A DNA stretch of 64,000 nucleotides from Acinetobacter pittii (GCF_034067285.1 NZ_CP139286.1:1-64000); one strand, 5' to 3'; shown: positions 45,488 through 56,218, numbered from the stretch's first letter. The notes: a model not told the origin generated them from the letters alone. Made by a program: numbers and translations.

Positions 45488-46600
45488 ATGGCTAAACGTG
45501 ATTATTATGAGGTTTTAGGCGTTTCAAAAACCGCAAGTGATGATGAGATCAAAAAAGCCTACCGTAAATTGGCGATGAAATATCATCCTGATAGAAACCC
45601 TGACAATGCCGAAGCTGAAGAGAAATTTAAAGAAGCTGCTGAAGCTTATGAAGTTTTATCGGACAGTGAAAAGCGTAGCATGTACGATCGCATGGGTCAT
45701 AATGCGTTCGAAGGCGGCTTTGGCGGCGGCGGTGGCGGCTTCGGCGGATTTAGTGCCGAAGACATTTTCAGTCAGTTCGGTGATATCTTCGGTGGTGCAT
45801 TCGGTGGTGGTGGACGTCAACAACGTCAACGTCGCGGATCAGATTTACGCTATGTAATGGAACTTACCCTTGAAGAAGCTGTAAAAGGGGTGAAAAAAAC
45901 CATTACCTTTACTGCTCCTGCACCATGTGATGTGTGTGATGGTAAAGGTTCTAAAAATCCAAAAGATGTTGAAACCTGTAAAACTTGTCATGGTTCAGGA
46001 CAAGTACGTATGCAGCAAGGTTTCTTCTCTGTACAACAAACATGTGGTACGTGTCGTGGCCAAGGTAAAATTATTAAAAATCCTTGTCAGGCATGTCATG
46101 GTTCAGGTGTAGCTGACCGTCAACAAACGTTGGAAGTTACCATTCCAGCGGGTGTAGATAATGGTGACCGCGTTCGTTTGAGTGGTAAAGGCGAAGCAAT
46201 TCGTGATGGCCAATCAGGTGACTTGTACGTTGAAGTTGTAGTTCGTGAACACGAAATTTTCCAACGTGACGGTGCCGATCTTTATATGGATGTACCAGTA
46301 AGCATTGCTGATGCTGCACTTGGTAAAGAAATTGAAATTCCAACTTTGGAAGGTCGCGTTAGCTTGAAGATTCCTGAGGGAACTCAAACAGGTAAATTAT
46401 TCCGCTTACGTGGCAAAGGCGTTCGTCCAGTACGTAGCAGCATGGTGGGTGATTTACTCTGCCGTATTGTGGTCGAGACTCCAGTCAACCTAAATTCTCG
46501 TCAACGTGAATTACTTAAAGAGTTACAAGCTTCTTTTGATGGCGAAGACAGTGCTTCTTCACCGAAGAAAAAATCATTCTTTGATCGTTTGTTCGATTAA
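45488..46600 (+). CDS. dnaJ: Co-chaperone DnaJ
   Basis: Hsp40 that delivers unfolded proteins to DnaK and stimulates its ATPase. The 370-residue protein has a J-domain with HPD at 33-35, a Gly/Phe-rich linker (about 74-110), four zinc-finger CxxCxGxG repeats ([32 protein letters not shown]) and the C-terminal substrate domain. GAGGAG lies upstream of the ATG. dnaK is not adjacent in this window. Confidence 0.98.
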   Translation: MAKRDYYEVLGVSKTASDDEIKKAYRKLAMKYHPDRNPDNAEAEEKFKEAAEAYEVLSDSEKRSMYDRMGHNAFEGGFGGGGGGFGGFSAEDIFSQFGDIFGGAFGGGGRQQRQRRGSDLRYVMELTLEEAVKGVKKTITFTAPAPCDVCDGKGSKNPKDVETCKTCHGSGQVRMQQGFFSVQQTCGTCRGQGKIIKNPCQACHGSGVADRQQTLEVTIPAGVDNGDRVRLSGKGEAIRDGQSGDLYVEVVVREHEIFQRDGADLYMDVPVSIADAALGKEIEIPTLEGRVSLKIPEGTQTGKLFRLRGKGVRPVRSSMVGDLLCRIVVETPVNLNSRQRELLKELQASFDGEDSASSPKKKSFFDRLFD

Positions 46601-46627
46601 TGCTTGATTAGACAAGAAATTAAAAAG

Positions 46628-46660
46628 AAGGCGGATATTGATAAAATATCCGCCTTTTTA
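46628..46660 (+). terminator. dnaJ terminator
   Basis: AAGGCGGATATT - GATAA - AATATCCGCCTTTTTA hairpin 27 nt after the dnaJ stop. Confidence 0.92.
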
Positions 46661-46714
46661 TTGCGCTGATCTATCTTATTATTTTTATTCTGCTTAAAAG
46701 AAAATGACTACTGC

Positions 46715-47074
46715 TTACTCTGTAGGGTGAGCAACATCAATGTCGTCAATACTTACAGTCGGTTCGCTAGAAGCAAAAGTAGGAGCATTTTCGTTTACTG
46801 GTACGGCTACTGCTTCTGCCTGTACAGCTACTTTCGGTGCTTCTGCTGTTGTTTCGCCAATAATCGGGTCAATATCTTCAACTTTAACGTCAGCATTGGC
46901 ATCAGTTGCTACAGTTTGAGCTGTAGGTGTTGCTGTTTGAGTACTTACGTTTGTTGTAATACGCGCTTTAGATAAGCTTTCTAATGTGTCTCCTGGCTGG
47001 ATTGCTGGCTCTGCAAATGCCATTGAACTCATCATCCCCATCATCGCTGTAAAGCCAATAATTCTCGAATGCAT
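46715..47074 (-). CDS. Small secreted acidic protein of unknown function
   Basis: 119-residue exported protein: signal MHSRIIGFTAMMGMMSSMAF-A, then a mature chain rich in Ala, Thr, Val and acidic residues (ATPTAQTVATDANADVKVED, TVSIDDIDVAHPTE) with no cysteine and little predicted fold. AAGGAG sits 7 nt before its ATG. It is convergent with dnaJ and divergent from dapB. Probably disordered and periplasmic; the role is unknown. Confidence 0.65.
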   Translation of the reverse strand: MHSRIIGFTAMMGMMSSMAFAEPAIQPGDTLESLSKARITTNVSTQTATPTAQTVATDANADVKVEDIDPIIGETTAEAPKVAVQAEAVAVPVNENAPTFASSEPTVSIDDIDVAHPTE

Positions 47075-47236
47075 GTTTAACTCCTTATAGTCATCTTTTT
47101 TTCATTCGTGGCCCGTAGTGTGCAGATCAATTCTTTAACTTTTGTGAAAACAGATTAAATTTCAGTTCATCTCAAAAAATAATTTTTACTTTTTATCGGG
47201 AGCAAAGAGTTTTGATATAGTAGACAAATTACGTAA

Positions 47237-48079
<843 letters not shown>

Positions 48080-48129
48080 AACCCTGTACGCATTCCATGT
48101 GTAGCGAGAAAAACAAGATAGAGCAGAAC

Positions 48130-48783
48130 ATGAATAAAAAACAAATTGCCTTGACCACTCTTCTTTGCTTGAGCAGCCTCTGGACGGGGGCTGCTTCTAC
48201 AGAAAAAGCTAAATTAAGCTTAAATCGCAATAATATTAAAGTCTGGACTTATCAAAAGCCCGATAATCCAGTCTTTCAATATAAAGCAGAAACGACTTTT
48301 GATGTGCCACTTGAACGCGCTGTCGCTGTGATTTTAGATGTAAATCGTGCTGACCAATGGGTGCCTTATATGGGCAAAGTTCAGATGTTGTCTCAAGATG
48401 AGAAAAAGGGTGAATTTACGCTATATATGGTGTTGGATTTTCCGTTTCCTTTAAAAGATCGTGATGTGGTTGTAAAAGGAAAAATGAGCAAAGCCGCAAA
48501 TGGCGTTGTGACAATTAAAAATACTGCAATTAGCGGAAATTATCCGATACAACCCGATGTAGTGCGTTTGACACATTATGAAGGGGACTGGACATTCCAG
48601 AAAGTTGCAAATAATAAGGTGAAAGTAACCACCAGTGGTTATGCAGATCCTGCTGGTTCAATTCCATTGAGCTTTGTGAATATGTTTGTTCAACAACAGC
48701 CTTACCAGATGCTGCTTAAAATGAAGCGGGAAGTGATGAGTCCGATTTATGAACAACCCAAATTACCAGAAATCTTAAAATAA
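48130..48783 (+). CDS. START-domain (SRPBCC fold) secreted protein
   Basis: 217-residue protein with a signal peptide (MNKKQIALTTLLCLSSLWTG, cut after about residue 22) and a START/polyketide-cyclase-like lipid-binding fold. The recurrent family block is FDVPLERAVAVILDVNRADQW, followed by DFPFPLKDRDVVVKG. Such proteins carry hydrophobic ligands; the ligand is unknown. It follows dapB by 50 nt on the same strand and has a strong terminator. Confidence 0.8.
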   Translation: MNKKQIALTTLLCLSSLWTGAASTEKAKLSLNRNNIKVWTYQKPDNPVFQYKAETTFDVPLERAVAVILDVNRADQWVPYMGKVQMLSQDEKKGEFTLYMVLDFPFPLKDRDVVVKGKMSKAANGVVTIKNTAISGNYPIQPDVVRLTHYEGDWTFQKVANNKVKVTTSGYADPAGSIPLSFVNMFVQQQPYQMLLKMKREVMSPIYEQPKLPEILK

Positions 48784-48790
48784 ATAACTT

Positions 48791-48826
48791 AAAAAAAAGC
48801 GCCTGATTTCAGGCGCTTTTTTTTAT
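48791..48826. terminator. Bidirectional terminator
   Basis: AAAAAAAAGCGCCTGA - TT - TCAGGCGCTTTTTTTT hairpin between the START gene and the convergent MFS gene. Confidence 0.95.
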
Positions 48827-50016
48827 TAATCTGAACACTGTTGTAATGTTTGGACGGGACTACTTTCGCGTTTGATTTGGAATAAAACCAATAACAAACC
48901 TAACCCAGCCAACAATGCACCAGCAAATGATACTGCGCTATAACCCCAACCTAAATCGAGTACTAACGCTCCTGCTGCGGCACCGACTGCATTACCTAAG
49001 TTAAATGCACCGATATTTACTGAAGATGCAAGTCCAGGAGCTTCATGTGCGACTGACATGACACGCATTTGCAAAGGTGGTACTAAAGCAAAGGTTGCTG
49101 CACCCCAGATGACTAATGCAACGGCTGCTCCAATCTGGCTTTGTGCAAGGATGGGGAAAGTCACCATCATGATAATCAACAGAACCAAGAAACCAATCAG
49201 AGTTTTGTTGATAGATAAGTCTGCAAAGCGACCGCCTAAATGGTTACCAATCGAGAAACCTACACCAATCAACACCAACATAAAAGTAATAAAGGTCGGT
49301 GAAGCATGGGTAAATTCAGTCAAGCTTGGCGCAATATAGGTATAAAGCGTAAACATTGCACCTGCACCGAGTACGGTGGTGAGTAGCGCAAGGACCACAG
49401 GAGTACGCGTTAACACCTTCAACTCGGCTTTCACATTTGGCTTTTGGGCAACCATGCCTGATGGCAGAGCTTTCCATAAAGCGAGCATCGTAATCACACC
49501 AAGCAAGGAAATCGCAAGGAAAGACATACGCCAGCCAATGTTTTGCCCAACCCATGTTGCCAAAGGCACACCACCAATATTCGCAATGGTTAAGCCCATA
49601 AACATGGTGGCTACAGCGCTAGCTTGTTTATGTGCGGGCACAATGCTTGCTGCCACAACAGAGCCAATCCCGAAGAAAGCACCATGATTCAGGCTTGTGA
49701 TGAGACGCGCACCTAATAAGCTCATATAGCTTGGTGAAAATGCTGCGATCAGGTTACCTATCGTAAAGATCGCCATGAGGAAAATAAGCGCATTACGTCG
49801 TGCAAAACCACCAAACCAGAGGGTCATGAAAGGTGCACCGAGCATGACGCCAAGTGCATAACCTGTAATTAACATTCCGGCCGTTGGAATTGAAATCCCT
49901 AAATCATGAGCGATATTTGGCAACAATCCCATTGGTGAGAATTCAGTAGTGCCAATGGCAAAGGCACCAATTGCCAATGCCAATAACGAGAACGCCGTAT
50001 TTGATTGAGTGTTCAT
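48826..50016 (-). CDS. MFS transporter, DHA1-like
   Basis: 396-residue inner-membrane carrier with 12 segments from MNTQSNTAFSLLALAIGAFA. The family blocks GTTEFSPMGLLPNIAHDLG, GARLITSLNHGAFFGIGSVV and LGGRFADLS are those of the AraJ/YdhP-like DHA1 branch, often drug or sugar exporters. It is translated downstream of the aldo-keto reductase with only 4 nt between them, so they form one operon. Start set at 50016. Confidence 0.88.
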   Translation of the reverse strand: MNTQSNTAFSLLALAIGAFAIGTTEFSPMGLLPNIAHDLGISIPTAGMLITGYALGVMLGAPFMTLWFGGFARRNALIFLMAIFTIGNLIAAFSPSYMSLLGARLITSLNHGAFFGIGSVVAASIVPAHKQASAVATMFMGLTIANIGGVPLATWVGQNIGWRMSFLAISLLGVITMLALWKALPSGMVAQKPNVKAELKVLTRTPVVLALLTTVLGAGAMFTLYTYIAPSLTEFTHASPTFITFMLVLIGVGFSIGNHLGGRFADLSINKTLIGFLVLLIIMMVTFPILAQSQIGAAVALVIWGAATFALVPPLQMRVMSVAHEAPGLASSVNIGAFNLGNAVGAAAGALVLDLGWGYSAVSFAGALLAGLGLLLVLFQIKRESSPVQTLQQCSD

Positions 50017-50020
50017 GAGT

Positions 50021-50824
50021 TTAGTCCCAAACTGGTGCCCATGGTTCTGGGCTAACTTCACGACTGTTACGATCAAGTCCGGCAATCATTTGCATTTCAG
50101 CTGAAGTTAACTCGATATCCTGTGCTTTTAAATTACTGATCAGGTTTTCACGTTTAGTCGAAGATGGAATAACTGCAAAACCACGTTGCAATGCCCATGC
50201 CAGTGCAATTTGCGCTGTCATTGCTTGATGAGCTGCTGCAATCTCCGCTAAAACAGGGTCTTGAAGCACTTTACCGTACGCAAGCGTCATATATGAAGTG
50301 ACATCAATATTCTTCTCTTGTAAGAAATTCACAAGTTTATGGTTTTGAAGATAAGGACTTAACTCAATCTGGTTGGTTGCAATATGCTCTGCGCCAATTG
50401 TGTCAATTGCTTGTTGGGTAAGCTCAATATTGAAATTTGAAATACCAATTTGTTGAGTAAGACCTTGTTGTTTCGCTTCAAGTAACAGTTGCATGATTTC
50501 AGGAATTGAAACGCCTAAATCTGGGGCTGGCCAGTGAATCAAAGTGAGGTCGACATGGTCAGTACGAAGCTTTTGTAAGCTTTCTTTTAAGCTCGGAATA
50601 AACTTATCTTGAGCAAAATTATCTACCCAGATTTTTGTGGTTAAATATAAATCCTGACGTGACACGCCACTTTCAGCAATAGCTTGACCAATCGCCGCTT
50701 CATTGTCATAAATTTGAGCCGTATCAATTGCACGGTAACCTACATCTAGTGCATTTTTAACAGAATCAATCACCGCTTGTTCTTTAAGACGGAAAGTTCC
50801 TAGTCCAAAACGAGGGATATTCAT
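50021..50824 (-). CDS. dkgB: Aldo-keto reductase, 2,5-didehydrogluconate reductase-like
   Basis: 267-residue NADPH-dependent TIM-barrel reductase, the length of DkgB. It has the family residues Asp in [20 protein letters not shown] (about 40-59), Lys in TTKIW and His in [15 protein letters not shown] lies 6 nt before the ATG at 50824; the longer frame upstream is not family-like. It is divergent from a LysR gene and leads an operon with the MFS gene. Exact physiological substrate unknown. Confidence 0.88.
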   Translation of the reverse strand: MNIPRFGLGTFRLKEQAVIDSVKNALDVGYRAIDTAQIYDNEAAIGQAIAESGVSRQDLYLTTKIWVDNFAQDKFIPSLKESLQKLRTDHVDLTLIHWPAPDLGVSIPEIMQLLLEAKQQGLTQQIGISNFNIELTQQAIDTIGAEHIATNQIELSPYLQNHKLVNFLQEKNIDVTSYMTLAYGKVLQDPVLAEIAAAHQAMTAQIALAWALQRGFAVIPSSTKRENLISNLKAQDIELTSAEMQMIAGLDRNSREVSPEPWAPVWD

Positions 50825-50944
50825 GTGTTCACCTGAATTTAAATAATTGTTTAACTTGAGGTGCATTTTGCTTTTTTTATTGTTGCGAAAAAATAGATGA
50901 ATAAGCAAAATATCTTTGATCATTAGTCAATAATGGAATAAGAC

Positions 50945-51847
50945 ATGAAATCAACAATTGAAGAACTGGTTGCCTTTATCACAATTGTTGATACAGGTTC
51001 ATTTGTGGCGGCAGCAGAACATCTAAAACAAACACCTTCAGGGGTTAGCCGATCTTTAACACGTTTGGAAGCAAAACTTGATGTGACTTTGCTAGAGCGG
51101 ACTACGCGTAAACTGAAACTCACCCAAGAAGGGCAACAGTTTCTGGTCAAGGCTCGTAAAATTTTAAATGAGTTAAATGCGGCCGAAGAAGAATTACAAA
51201 AGTCTGATCAAGGTACTGCCGGGCTTATTCGTGTTGATTCTGCCACACCATTCGTTCTGCATGTCATTGCGCCATTAATGCATAAGTTCCGCGAGTGTTA
51301 TCCTGATATTGAAATTGAACTCAATAGTAATGATCAGGTGATTGATCTCTTGCAGCATAAAACCGATGTTGCATTTCGATTTGGGGAACTTAATGATTCA
51401 AGTCTTCATGCCAAATTAGTGTGTAAAAGTCGTTTATATATTGTGGCAAGTCCTGACTATTTAGCGATTAAGGGAACACCGACACAACCTGAACAACTCG
51501 AACAACATGATCTGATCGGTTTTACTAGACCTTCATATATCAATAGTTGGCCAATTAAAGTCGGCGATGAATATTTTTTTGCACAATCAAAAATTAAAGC
51601 ATCGAGTGGAGAGACAGTACGCCAACTTACGATTAGAGGACATGGTATTGCACGTTTATCGGAATTTGAAATTTGGAAAGATATTGAAGAAGGGCGATTA
51701 ATTGCTTTATTTGAAGACCAAATTGAACATCAATATCAAAGCATCCATGCTGTGTATTATCAACAAGAGCATCTACCAAAACGAATCCGTTTATTCATTG
51801 AATTTTTGGCAGAACGGTTAAAAGATGGCTTTAAAAACGCTCTCTAA
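50945..51847 (+). CDS. LysR-family regulator, divergent from dkgB-MFS
   Basis: 300-residue LysR regulator: N-terminal winged helix (AFITIVDTGSFVAAAEHLKQ, VSRSLTRLEAKL) and an effector domain after about residue 90. It is divergent from dkgB with 120 bp between starts, the usual setting for LysR control of the neighbouring operon. GGAATAAG precedes the ATG. Its 3' end overlaps the next lipoprotein gene by 17 bp. Confidence 0.92.
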   Translation: MKSTIEELVAFITIVDTGSFVAAAEHLKQTPSGVSRSLTRLEAKLDVTLLERTTRKLKLTQEGQQFLVKARKILNELNAAEEELQKSDQGTAGLIRVDSATPFVLHVIAPLMHKFRECYPDIEIELNSNDQVIDLLQHKTDVAFRFGELNDSSLHAKLVCKSRLYIVASPDYLAIKGTPTQPEQLEQHDLIGFTRPSYINSWPIKVGDEYFFAQSKIKASSGETVRQLTIRGHGIARLSEFEIWKDIEEGRLIALFEDQIEHQYQSIHAVYYQQEHLPKRIRLFIEFLAERLKDGFKNAL

Positions 51848-52205
51848 AAGAACCATAGACATCACTTGGAAAATGAACTTCTAAAAGAAGAGTAACTTGT
51901 CCTTGTGATGTTTGTTGCGACAGAAAATAACTTTTTTGCTGTTCTCGGCAGCTAAAGTACAATTTTGAATAAACCGAGTTCATCATCACAACTTCATTTG
52001 AGTTATTACGTTTATATTGATAATGAGAAATCGTACTGGTCTTGTCATCAGTGCTTTTCTCCATTTTATAGTCTTGTTGGTTAGTCATTTTTAAATAACC
52101 TTCAATGAGACTTTGACAAACCGCATGTCGGTACTGCTCATCTTTTGGATGCGGTTGGCAGCCTGCTAAAAAAATAGAAAATAAAAATATAGCTTTTAAT
52201 TTCAT
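51831..52205 (-). CDS. Small lipoprotein of unknown function
   Basis: 124-residue lipoprotein with signal MKLKAIFLFSIFLAGC and lipobox LAGC. The mature part (QPHPKDEQYRHAVC...) has three more cysteines (HAVC, FSC and the lipobox Cys aside) and no recognised domain. It starts at ATG 52205, with ten codons less than the longest frame. It is convergent with LysR, overlapping it by 17 bp, and divergent from the MocR gene. Confidence 0.6.
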   Translation of the reverse strand: MKLKAIFLFSIFLAGCQPHPKDEQYRHAVCQSLIEGYLKMTNQQDYKMEKSTDDKTSTISHYQYKRNNSNEVVMMNSVYSKLYFSCREQQKSYFLSQQTSQGQVTLLLEVHFPSDVYGSFRERF

Positions 52206-52295
52206 GATCTTGCTAATTTGTAAGTTGATTTCCATAGCCTAAAGGTGTTCTATAAACCAGTACAGATACAGAAATTTTTAAAAAAGCAGCACAGA

Positions 52296-53720
52296 ATGAC
52301 TTTCCAATATCAGGCTCTTGCCAATCAATTAGCACATCGAATTTATCAAGATGAGCTTAAACCTCATCAGAAGCTTATTTCTTTACGTGATTTTGCTCGT
52401 CAGCACGGCATTAGTTTAAGTACAGCAAAAAGTTGCTATGAATTGCTTGAGGCGAGGGGACTCATTTATGTAAAACCGAAGTCAGGTTATTTTGTGGTCG
52501 CACGCACTCAATCTGGTCCTATTCCTGATAGCCCAGATTTTTTGTCTTTACCTCGACAAGTCTCAAATCTAGAGCTGCATAACCAAATTCAAGAAGCTGC
52601 ATTACAGAGCCATCTCGTACCTTTGGGTTCGATTCAGTTAACGCCTCATTTCATTCCAGTGGAAGGTTTACGTCGTTCTATTCAAAGGTCTTTAAAAAAT
52701 TGCCAGCCACAAGACTTTCTTTACTGTAATAAACAAGGGCATGAGCAATTAAGAAAAGCACTATCTGATCACTGGCGTGAAGACGGTATCTTTATCGCAG
52801 CAGAGGATATTTTTATTACCAATGGTTGTATGCCAGCCTTGTCTTTAGTGATTCAACATCTAACAGACGTCAGGGATAGTATTTTGATTCCGACGCCTAC
52901 TTTTAATGGGCAATTACAGCTTTTAGCAGGCTTAAAACGGCAGATTATTGAAATTCCTGCACATCATCGAGGTATTGATCTTGAGCGCTTAGAATCATTT
53001 ATGAAGCAAGGTTTGGCTAAAGTTTGCTTAATGACAGCCAACTATCAAAACCCTTTGGGATATTGCTTAAGTAATGCAGAAAAACAAAAGATTGCCGAAT
53101 TAGCTGCAAAGTATCAGTGTTTTATTATTGAAGATGATATTTATGGGGAGTGTGGTTACAGTGGTGAGCGACCATTACCTATACGTTATTGGGACCGTGA
53201 AGGCTATGTGATTTGGTGTGGATCAGTTTCTAAGTCATTGTCGAGTGCGTATCGGGTAGGGTGGTTCTGTTTAAGTGTGAAGCTACAGCACTTAAGGCTT
53301 GAGCTGTTGGCTAGTAATATTGGAGTGAATACACCCCTACAATTAGCTCTAGCTGATTTTATTTATAGTCGTGGTTATAGAGAACATTTAGAGCAACTAC
53401 GACCAAATTTAATGCGCCAAGTCGAGGAGTACCGTAGTTGTATTTTAAATGCCTTTGAAGGTATTCCAATTGCGCTGAGCCAACCAGAAGGTGGTTATGC
53501 ATTATGGATGCAATTACCTAAAACTGTAGATAGCTTGGCGCTCTATTACACTGCAAAATCACATGGAATTACTGTAGTTCCAGGTCATGTTTTTGGTGAG
53601 GATGAACGATATCGGCATTTTATTCGTTTAAATGCAGGCCATGAGCTAACAGCGGATGTCCGTCAAGCGATTAAAGACTTGGCGGACTGGTCACGACAAC
53701 AGATGAAAACGGTAAGTTAA
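52296..53720 (+). CDS. MocR-type regulator (GntR wHTH fused to aminotransferase)
   Basis: 474-residue fusion. The N-terminal GntR winged helix (about 1-70: QLAHRIYQDELKPHQKLISL, LSTAKSCYELLEARGLI) is joined to a fold-type I aminotransferase domain (about 110-474) with the PLP lysine in WCGSVSKSLSSAYRVGW. MocR/PdxR proteins sense PLP or amine compounds. It is convergent with the alcohol dehydrogenase. Start at ATG 52296; 17 earlier in-frame codons are unlikely. Confidence 0.9.
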   Translation: MTFQYQALANQLAHRIYQDELKPHQKLISLRDFARQHGISLSTAKSCYELLEARGLIYVKPKSGYFVVARTQSGPIPDSPDFLSLPRQVSNLELHNQIQEAALQSHLVPLGSIQLTPHFIPVEGLRRSIQRSLKNCQPQDFLYCNKQGHEQLRKALSDHWREDGIFIAAEDIFITNGCMPALSLVIQHLTDVRDSILIPTPTFNGQLQLLAGLKRQIIEIPAHHRGIDLERLESFMKQGLAKVCLMTANYQNPLGYCLSNAEKQKIAELAAKYQCFIIEDDIYGECGYSGERPLPIRYWDREGYVIWCGSVSKSLSSAYRVGWFCLSVKLQHLRLELLASNIGVNTPLQLALADFIYSRGYREHLEQLRPNLMRQVEEYRSCILNAFEGIPIALSQPEGGYALWMQLPKTVDSLALYYTAKSHGITVVPGHVFGEDERYRHFIRLNAGHELTADVRQAIKDLADWSRQQMKTVS

Positions 53721-53722
53721 TT

Positions 53723-54751
53723 TTATTCTGCGAAGTCTGCTTTAAGCACAATACGGTAGCGTGCCTGACCTGAGTGTAGACGTTCAATGGCTTCATTGAG
53801 CTGTGACATTGGAAATAGCTCAATTTGAGGCGCGATTTTTTTACGTGCAGCAAACTTTAAAAGCTGACGTAGTGCAGCAGGTGAGCCTGTAGGTGAACCA
53901 GTCACTGACTTAGCGCCATCAATGAGAGAGCCGACAGAAACAGGAACAGGCTCCAGCGTGAGTCCCAAGAAGTGTAAAGAACCGTTTGGTGCTAGCGTAG
54001 AAATGAAAGCACGCCAGTTTAAGGTCACATTCACAGTACTCAGCAATAAATCAAATTTACCCTTTTGAGCTTTTACTGCATCTGTATCGCGGCTATTTAC
54101 CACATGGTCGGCTCCCATTGCTTTGAGTTCTTCTGTTTTATCTGGGTTAGAACTAAAAGCAGTGATTTCACAGCCCCAAGCTTTGAGTAGCTTAATAGCT
54201 ATATGACCTAAGCCACCAATACCAATCACACCGACATGATGTGTTGCTTGAATCTTATGTTTAAGGAGTGGGTCAAAAACAGTAATTCCACCGCAAAGTA
54301 GGGGACCTGCACTTTCAGCGTCTAAATCGTCAGGGAGGGGAATAGCCCATTGCCAACCTGCACGGACCTTATCGGCAAATCCACCGGCATGTCCCACGAT
54401 TGTTGCGACATTTTCACCCGTACAAAGTACTTGCTGACCACCAATACATTCATCACAGGCTTGGCAACTTTCAGCTGTCCAGCCAATACCAACACGTTGC
54501 CCAATTTGTAGACCTTTGGCTTCTGAGCCCAAAGCAACAATTCGTCCAATAATTTCATGGCCCGCAACCACAGGGTATATAGTTGAGCGCCATTCGTTGT
54601 TAAGAACAGCAATATCGGAATGACATAAACCACAATATTCAACTTTTACCTCAACCTGATGCGGTTGTAATTCACCTGCATCAAATTGGTAAGGAACTAG
54701 TTTTTCACCTGCCTGCATTGCAGCATAAGCCTGAATCGTATTATTGCTCAT
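53723..54751 (-). CDS. Zinc-dependent alcohol dehydrogenase (NADP-type)
   Basis: 342-residue MDR enzyme oxidising alcohols or reducing aldehydes. The catalytic zinc site is CGLCHSDI and GHEIIGRI (about 37-70), the structural-zinc cysteines are [16 protein letters not shown] (about 92-107), and the Rossmann loop is [20 protein letters not shown]. It resembles the YahK/CAD-type NADPH alcohol dehydrogenases. AAGGAG sits 6 nt before the ATG. It is a single gene convergent with the MocR gene, 2 nt away. Confidence 0.92.
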   Translation of the reverse strand: MSNNTIQAYAAMQAGEKLVPYQFDAGELQPHQVEVKVEYCGLCHSDIAVLNNEWRSTIYPVVAGHEIIGRIVALGSEAKGLQIGQRVGIGWTAESCQACDECIGGQQVLCTGENVATIVGHAGGFADKVRAGWQWAIPLPDDLDAESAGPLLCGGITVFDPLLKHKIQATHHVGVIGIGGLGHIAIKLLKAWGCEITAFSSNPDKTEELKAMGADHVVNSRDTDAVKAQKGKFDLLLSTVNVTLNWRAFISTLAPNGSLHFLGLTLEPVPVSVGSLIDGAKSVTGSPTGSPAALRQLLKFAARKKIAPQIELFPMSQLNEAIERLHSGQARYRIVLKADFAE

Positions 54752-54788
54752 CGGAACTCCTTAAGCGGATTTGAACCGTTCTGGTGGG

Positions 54789-55349
54789 TTATGAAGCCTT
54801 GAATTGACAATTATTTTCATGATCATCGACCATACCTACTGCCTGCATAAAAGCATAGCAGGTGGTTGGACCGACAAATTTGAAACCATTCTTTTTAAGC
54901 GTTTTAGAAAGCTTTACGCTCAGTTCGGTTTGAGCAGGGGCCTGACGGTAATCTATAACATCATTGTGTTGAGGCGTTGCATCTACAAACTGCCAAAGCC
55001 ATTTAGGAACATCACCAACTTGTGCTTTGAGCGCTTGCCAAGCAATTGCATTATCACGAATGGCTTTGAGTTTGCCTAAGTGGCGAATTAAGCCTGCATC
55101 TGATAATTTTAATTCTAAAAAATCATCCGTAAATGAAGCAATTTCTGCAATCGGGTGATTAAAAAAGTGCTGACGATAGCTTTCTCTTTTTTTCAGTACG
55201 GTAATCCAAGATAAGCCGGCTTGTTGACCTTCAAGACAAAGCATTTCAAATAGTCGAGCTTCGTCGTGTTCTGGTTTACCCCATTCTTCATCATGATAGG
55301 CAATATAAAGTGGATCATTGGAACACCATCCGCAGCGTTGAGTTTTCAT
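54789..55349 (-). CDS. tag: DNA-3-methyladenine glycosylase I
   Basis: Removes 3-methyladenine from alkylated DNA. The 186-residue protein has the Tag signature RCGWCSNDPLYIAYHDEEWG at the N terminus with zinc-ligand cysteine and later cysteine/His partners (VGPTTCYAFMQAVGMVDDHE). AAGGAG lies 8 nt upstream of the ATG. Neighbour of the small unknown gene and M23 gene on the same strand. Confidence 0.96.
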   Translation of the reverse strand: MKTQRCGWCSNDPLYIAYHDEEWGKPEHDEARLFEMLCLEGQQAGLSWITVLKKRESYRQHFFNHPIAEIASFTDDFLELKLSDAGLIRHLGKLKAIRDNAIAWQALKAQVGDVPKWLWQFVDATPQHNDVIDYRQAPAQTELSVKLSKTLKKNGFKFVGPTTCYAFMQAVGMVDDHENNCQFKAS

Positions 55350-55379
55350 GATGATGCTCCTTATATTTATCTTAGAATT

Positions 55380-55625
55380 TTAAAGTTTGAATAACACCCA
55401 TTCATTTGGGCGAGTGTCCCAATAATATAGTTCAGCTTGAGTTAAGTCTTCAAACTTTAGCCAAAAGTCTTTACCAACTTTATCTGAAAAACCAGTACTG
55501 ATTAGTAGGGCATCATCGCTGATTTCCATGATCCAGCCTTGATAGCTATTGCCATTTAAAATGATCTTTTGCTGGTTACCAGACTCGGCAAACTCTACTA
55601 AGCGATTGATCAGCGCTTCCGACAT
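55380..55625 (-). CDS. Small conserved protein of unknown function
   Basis: 81-residue soluble protein starting MSEALINRLVEFAESGNQQK and ending NEWVLFKL, acidic, without signal peptide or cysteine. It has a plausible AGGAA ribosome site and sits between tag and the M23 gene on one strand with 9-30 nt gaps, so it is probably part of that operon. No family recognised. Confidence 0.6.
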   Translation of the reverse strand: MSEALINRLVEFAESGNQQKIILNGNSYQGWIMEISDDALLISTGFSDKVGKDFWLKFEDLTQAELYYWDTRPNEWVLFKL

Positions 55626-55634
55626 AAAATGTTC

Positions 55635-56171
55635 CTAGCGTAAATATGAATAAGGATTAACTGCACCACGTCCTTTACCGTTGAGGTAAAGACCATAATG
55701 AAGATGAGGTGAAGTATAACGCGCATTGCCGGTATTGCCGACATAGCCAATTAGTTCGCCCTTTTTGACGTAGTCACCTACATTTAAGCCACGTTTGTGT
55801 CCATCAAGATGAGCATAATAATGCCATGTCCCTGCCGGGCCTAAAATCCAGATGACTTTGCCACCGAGATTATTATTGCGAAGATCGGCAACGAGCCCTT
55901 CGGTTGCACTGTATACTTTGGTTCCACGTGGAGCCAAAATATCAATTCCTTCGTGACTGCGCCCCTGACTACGAGCCGCACCCCATGTGTCTTTTAATTC
56001 ATCTCGATCGATACCCTTTACTGGTACAGGTAGTCGATTTGGAAGCTGCATACTTTTAAGTTTAAAGACCTGAGCAGGTGGAAGTGGGGCAGGTTTTTTA
56101 GGTGCACTGGCACAGGCAGCCAATAGAATAATCAGAAAACCAAGTGAGAAGTGAGAAACAAAACGTCGCAC
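55635..56171 (-). CDS. M23-family peptidase lipoprotein (NlpD-like)
   Basis: 178-residue lipoprotein: signal MRRFVSHFSLGFLIILLAAC with lipobox LAAC. The M23 (lysostaphin-type) domain has HEGIDI with a zinc His/Asp pair, and the second zinc site SPHLHYGLYL. It is short for NlpD, lacking a LysM domain, so it may be an EnvC/NlpD-type amidase activator or a small endopeptidase at the cell wall. It starts at GTG 56171 with AGGGA 8 nt upstream. Its coding sequence contains a degenerate parS-like sequence at 55921-55934. Confidence 0.82.
   Translation of the reverse strand: MRRFVSHFSLGFLIILLAACASAPKKPAPLPPAQVFKLKSMQLPNRLPVPVKGIDRDELKDTWGAARSQGRSHEGIDILAPRGTKVYSATEGLVADLRNNNLGGKVIWILGPAGTWHYYAHLDGHKRGLNVGDYVKKGELIGYVGNTGNARYTSPHLHYGLYLNGKGRGAVNPYSYLR
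55921..55934. other. Degenerate parS-like sequence
   Basis: GTTCCACGTGGAGC, one base off the exact parS-like 14-mer, inside the M23 gene and 417 bp from the exact copy in mutY. It may bind ParB weakly or be chance. Confidence 0.35.
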
Positions 56172-56218
56172 GAAATACTCCCTGTCACAGCCATATCAAA
56201 ATTATTTTGCTCACTATG

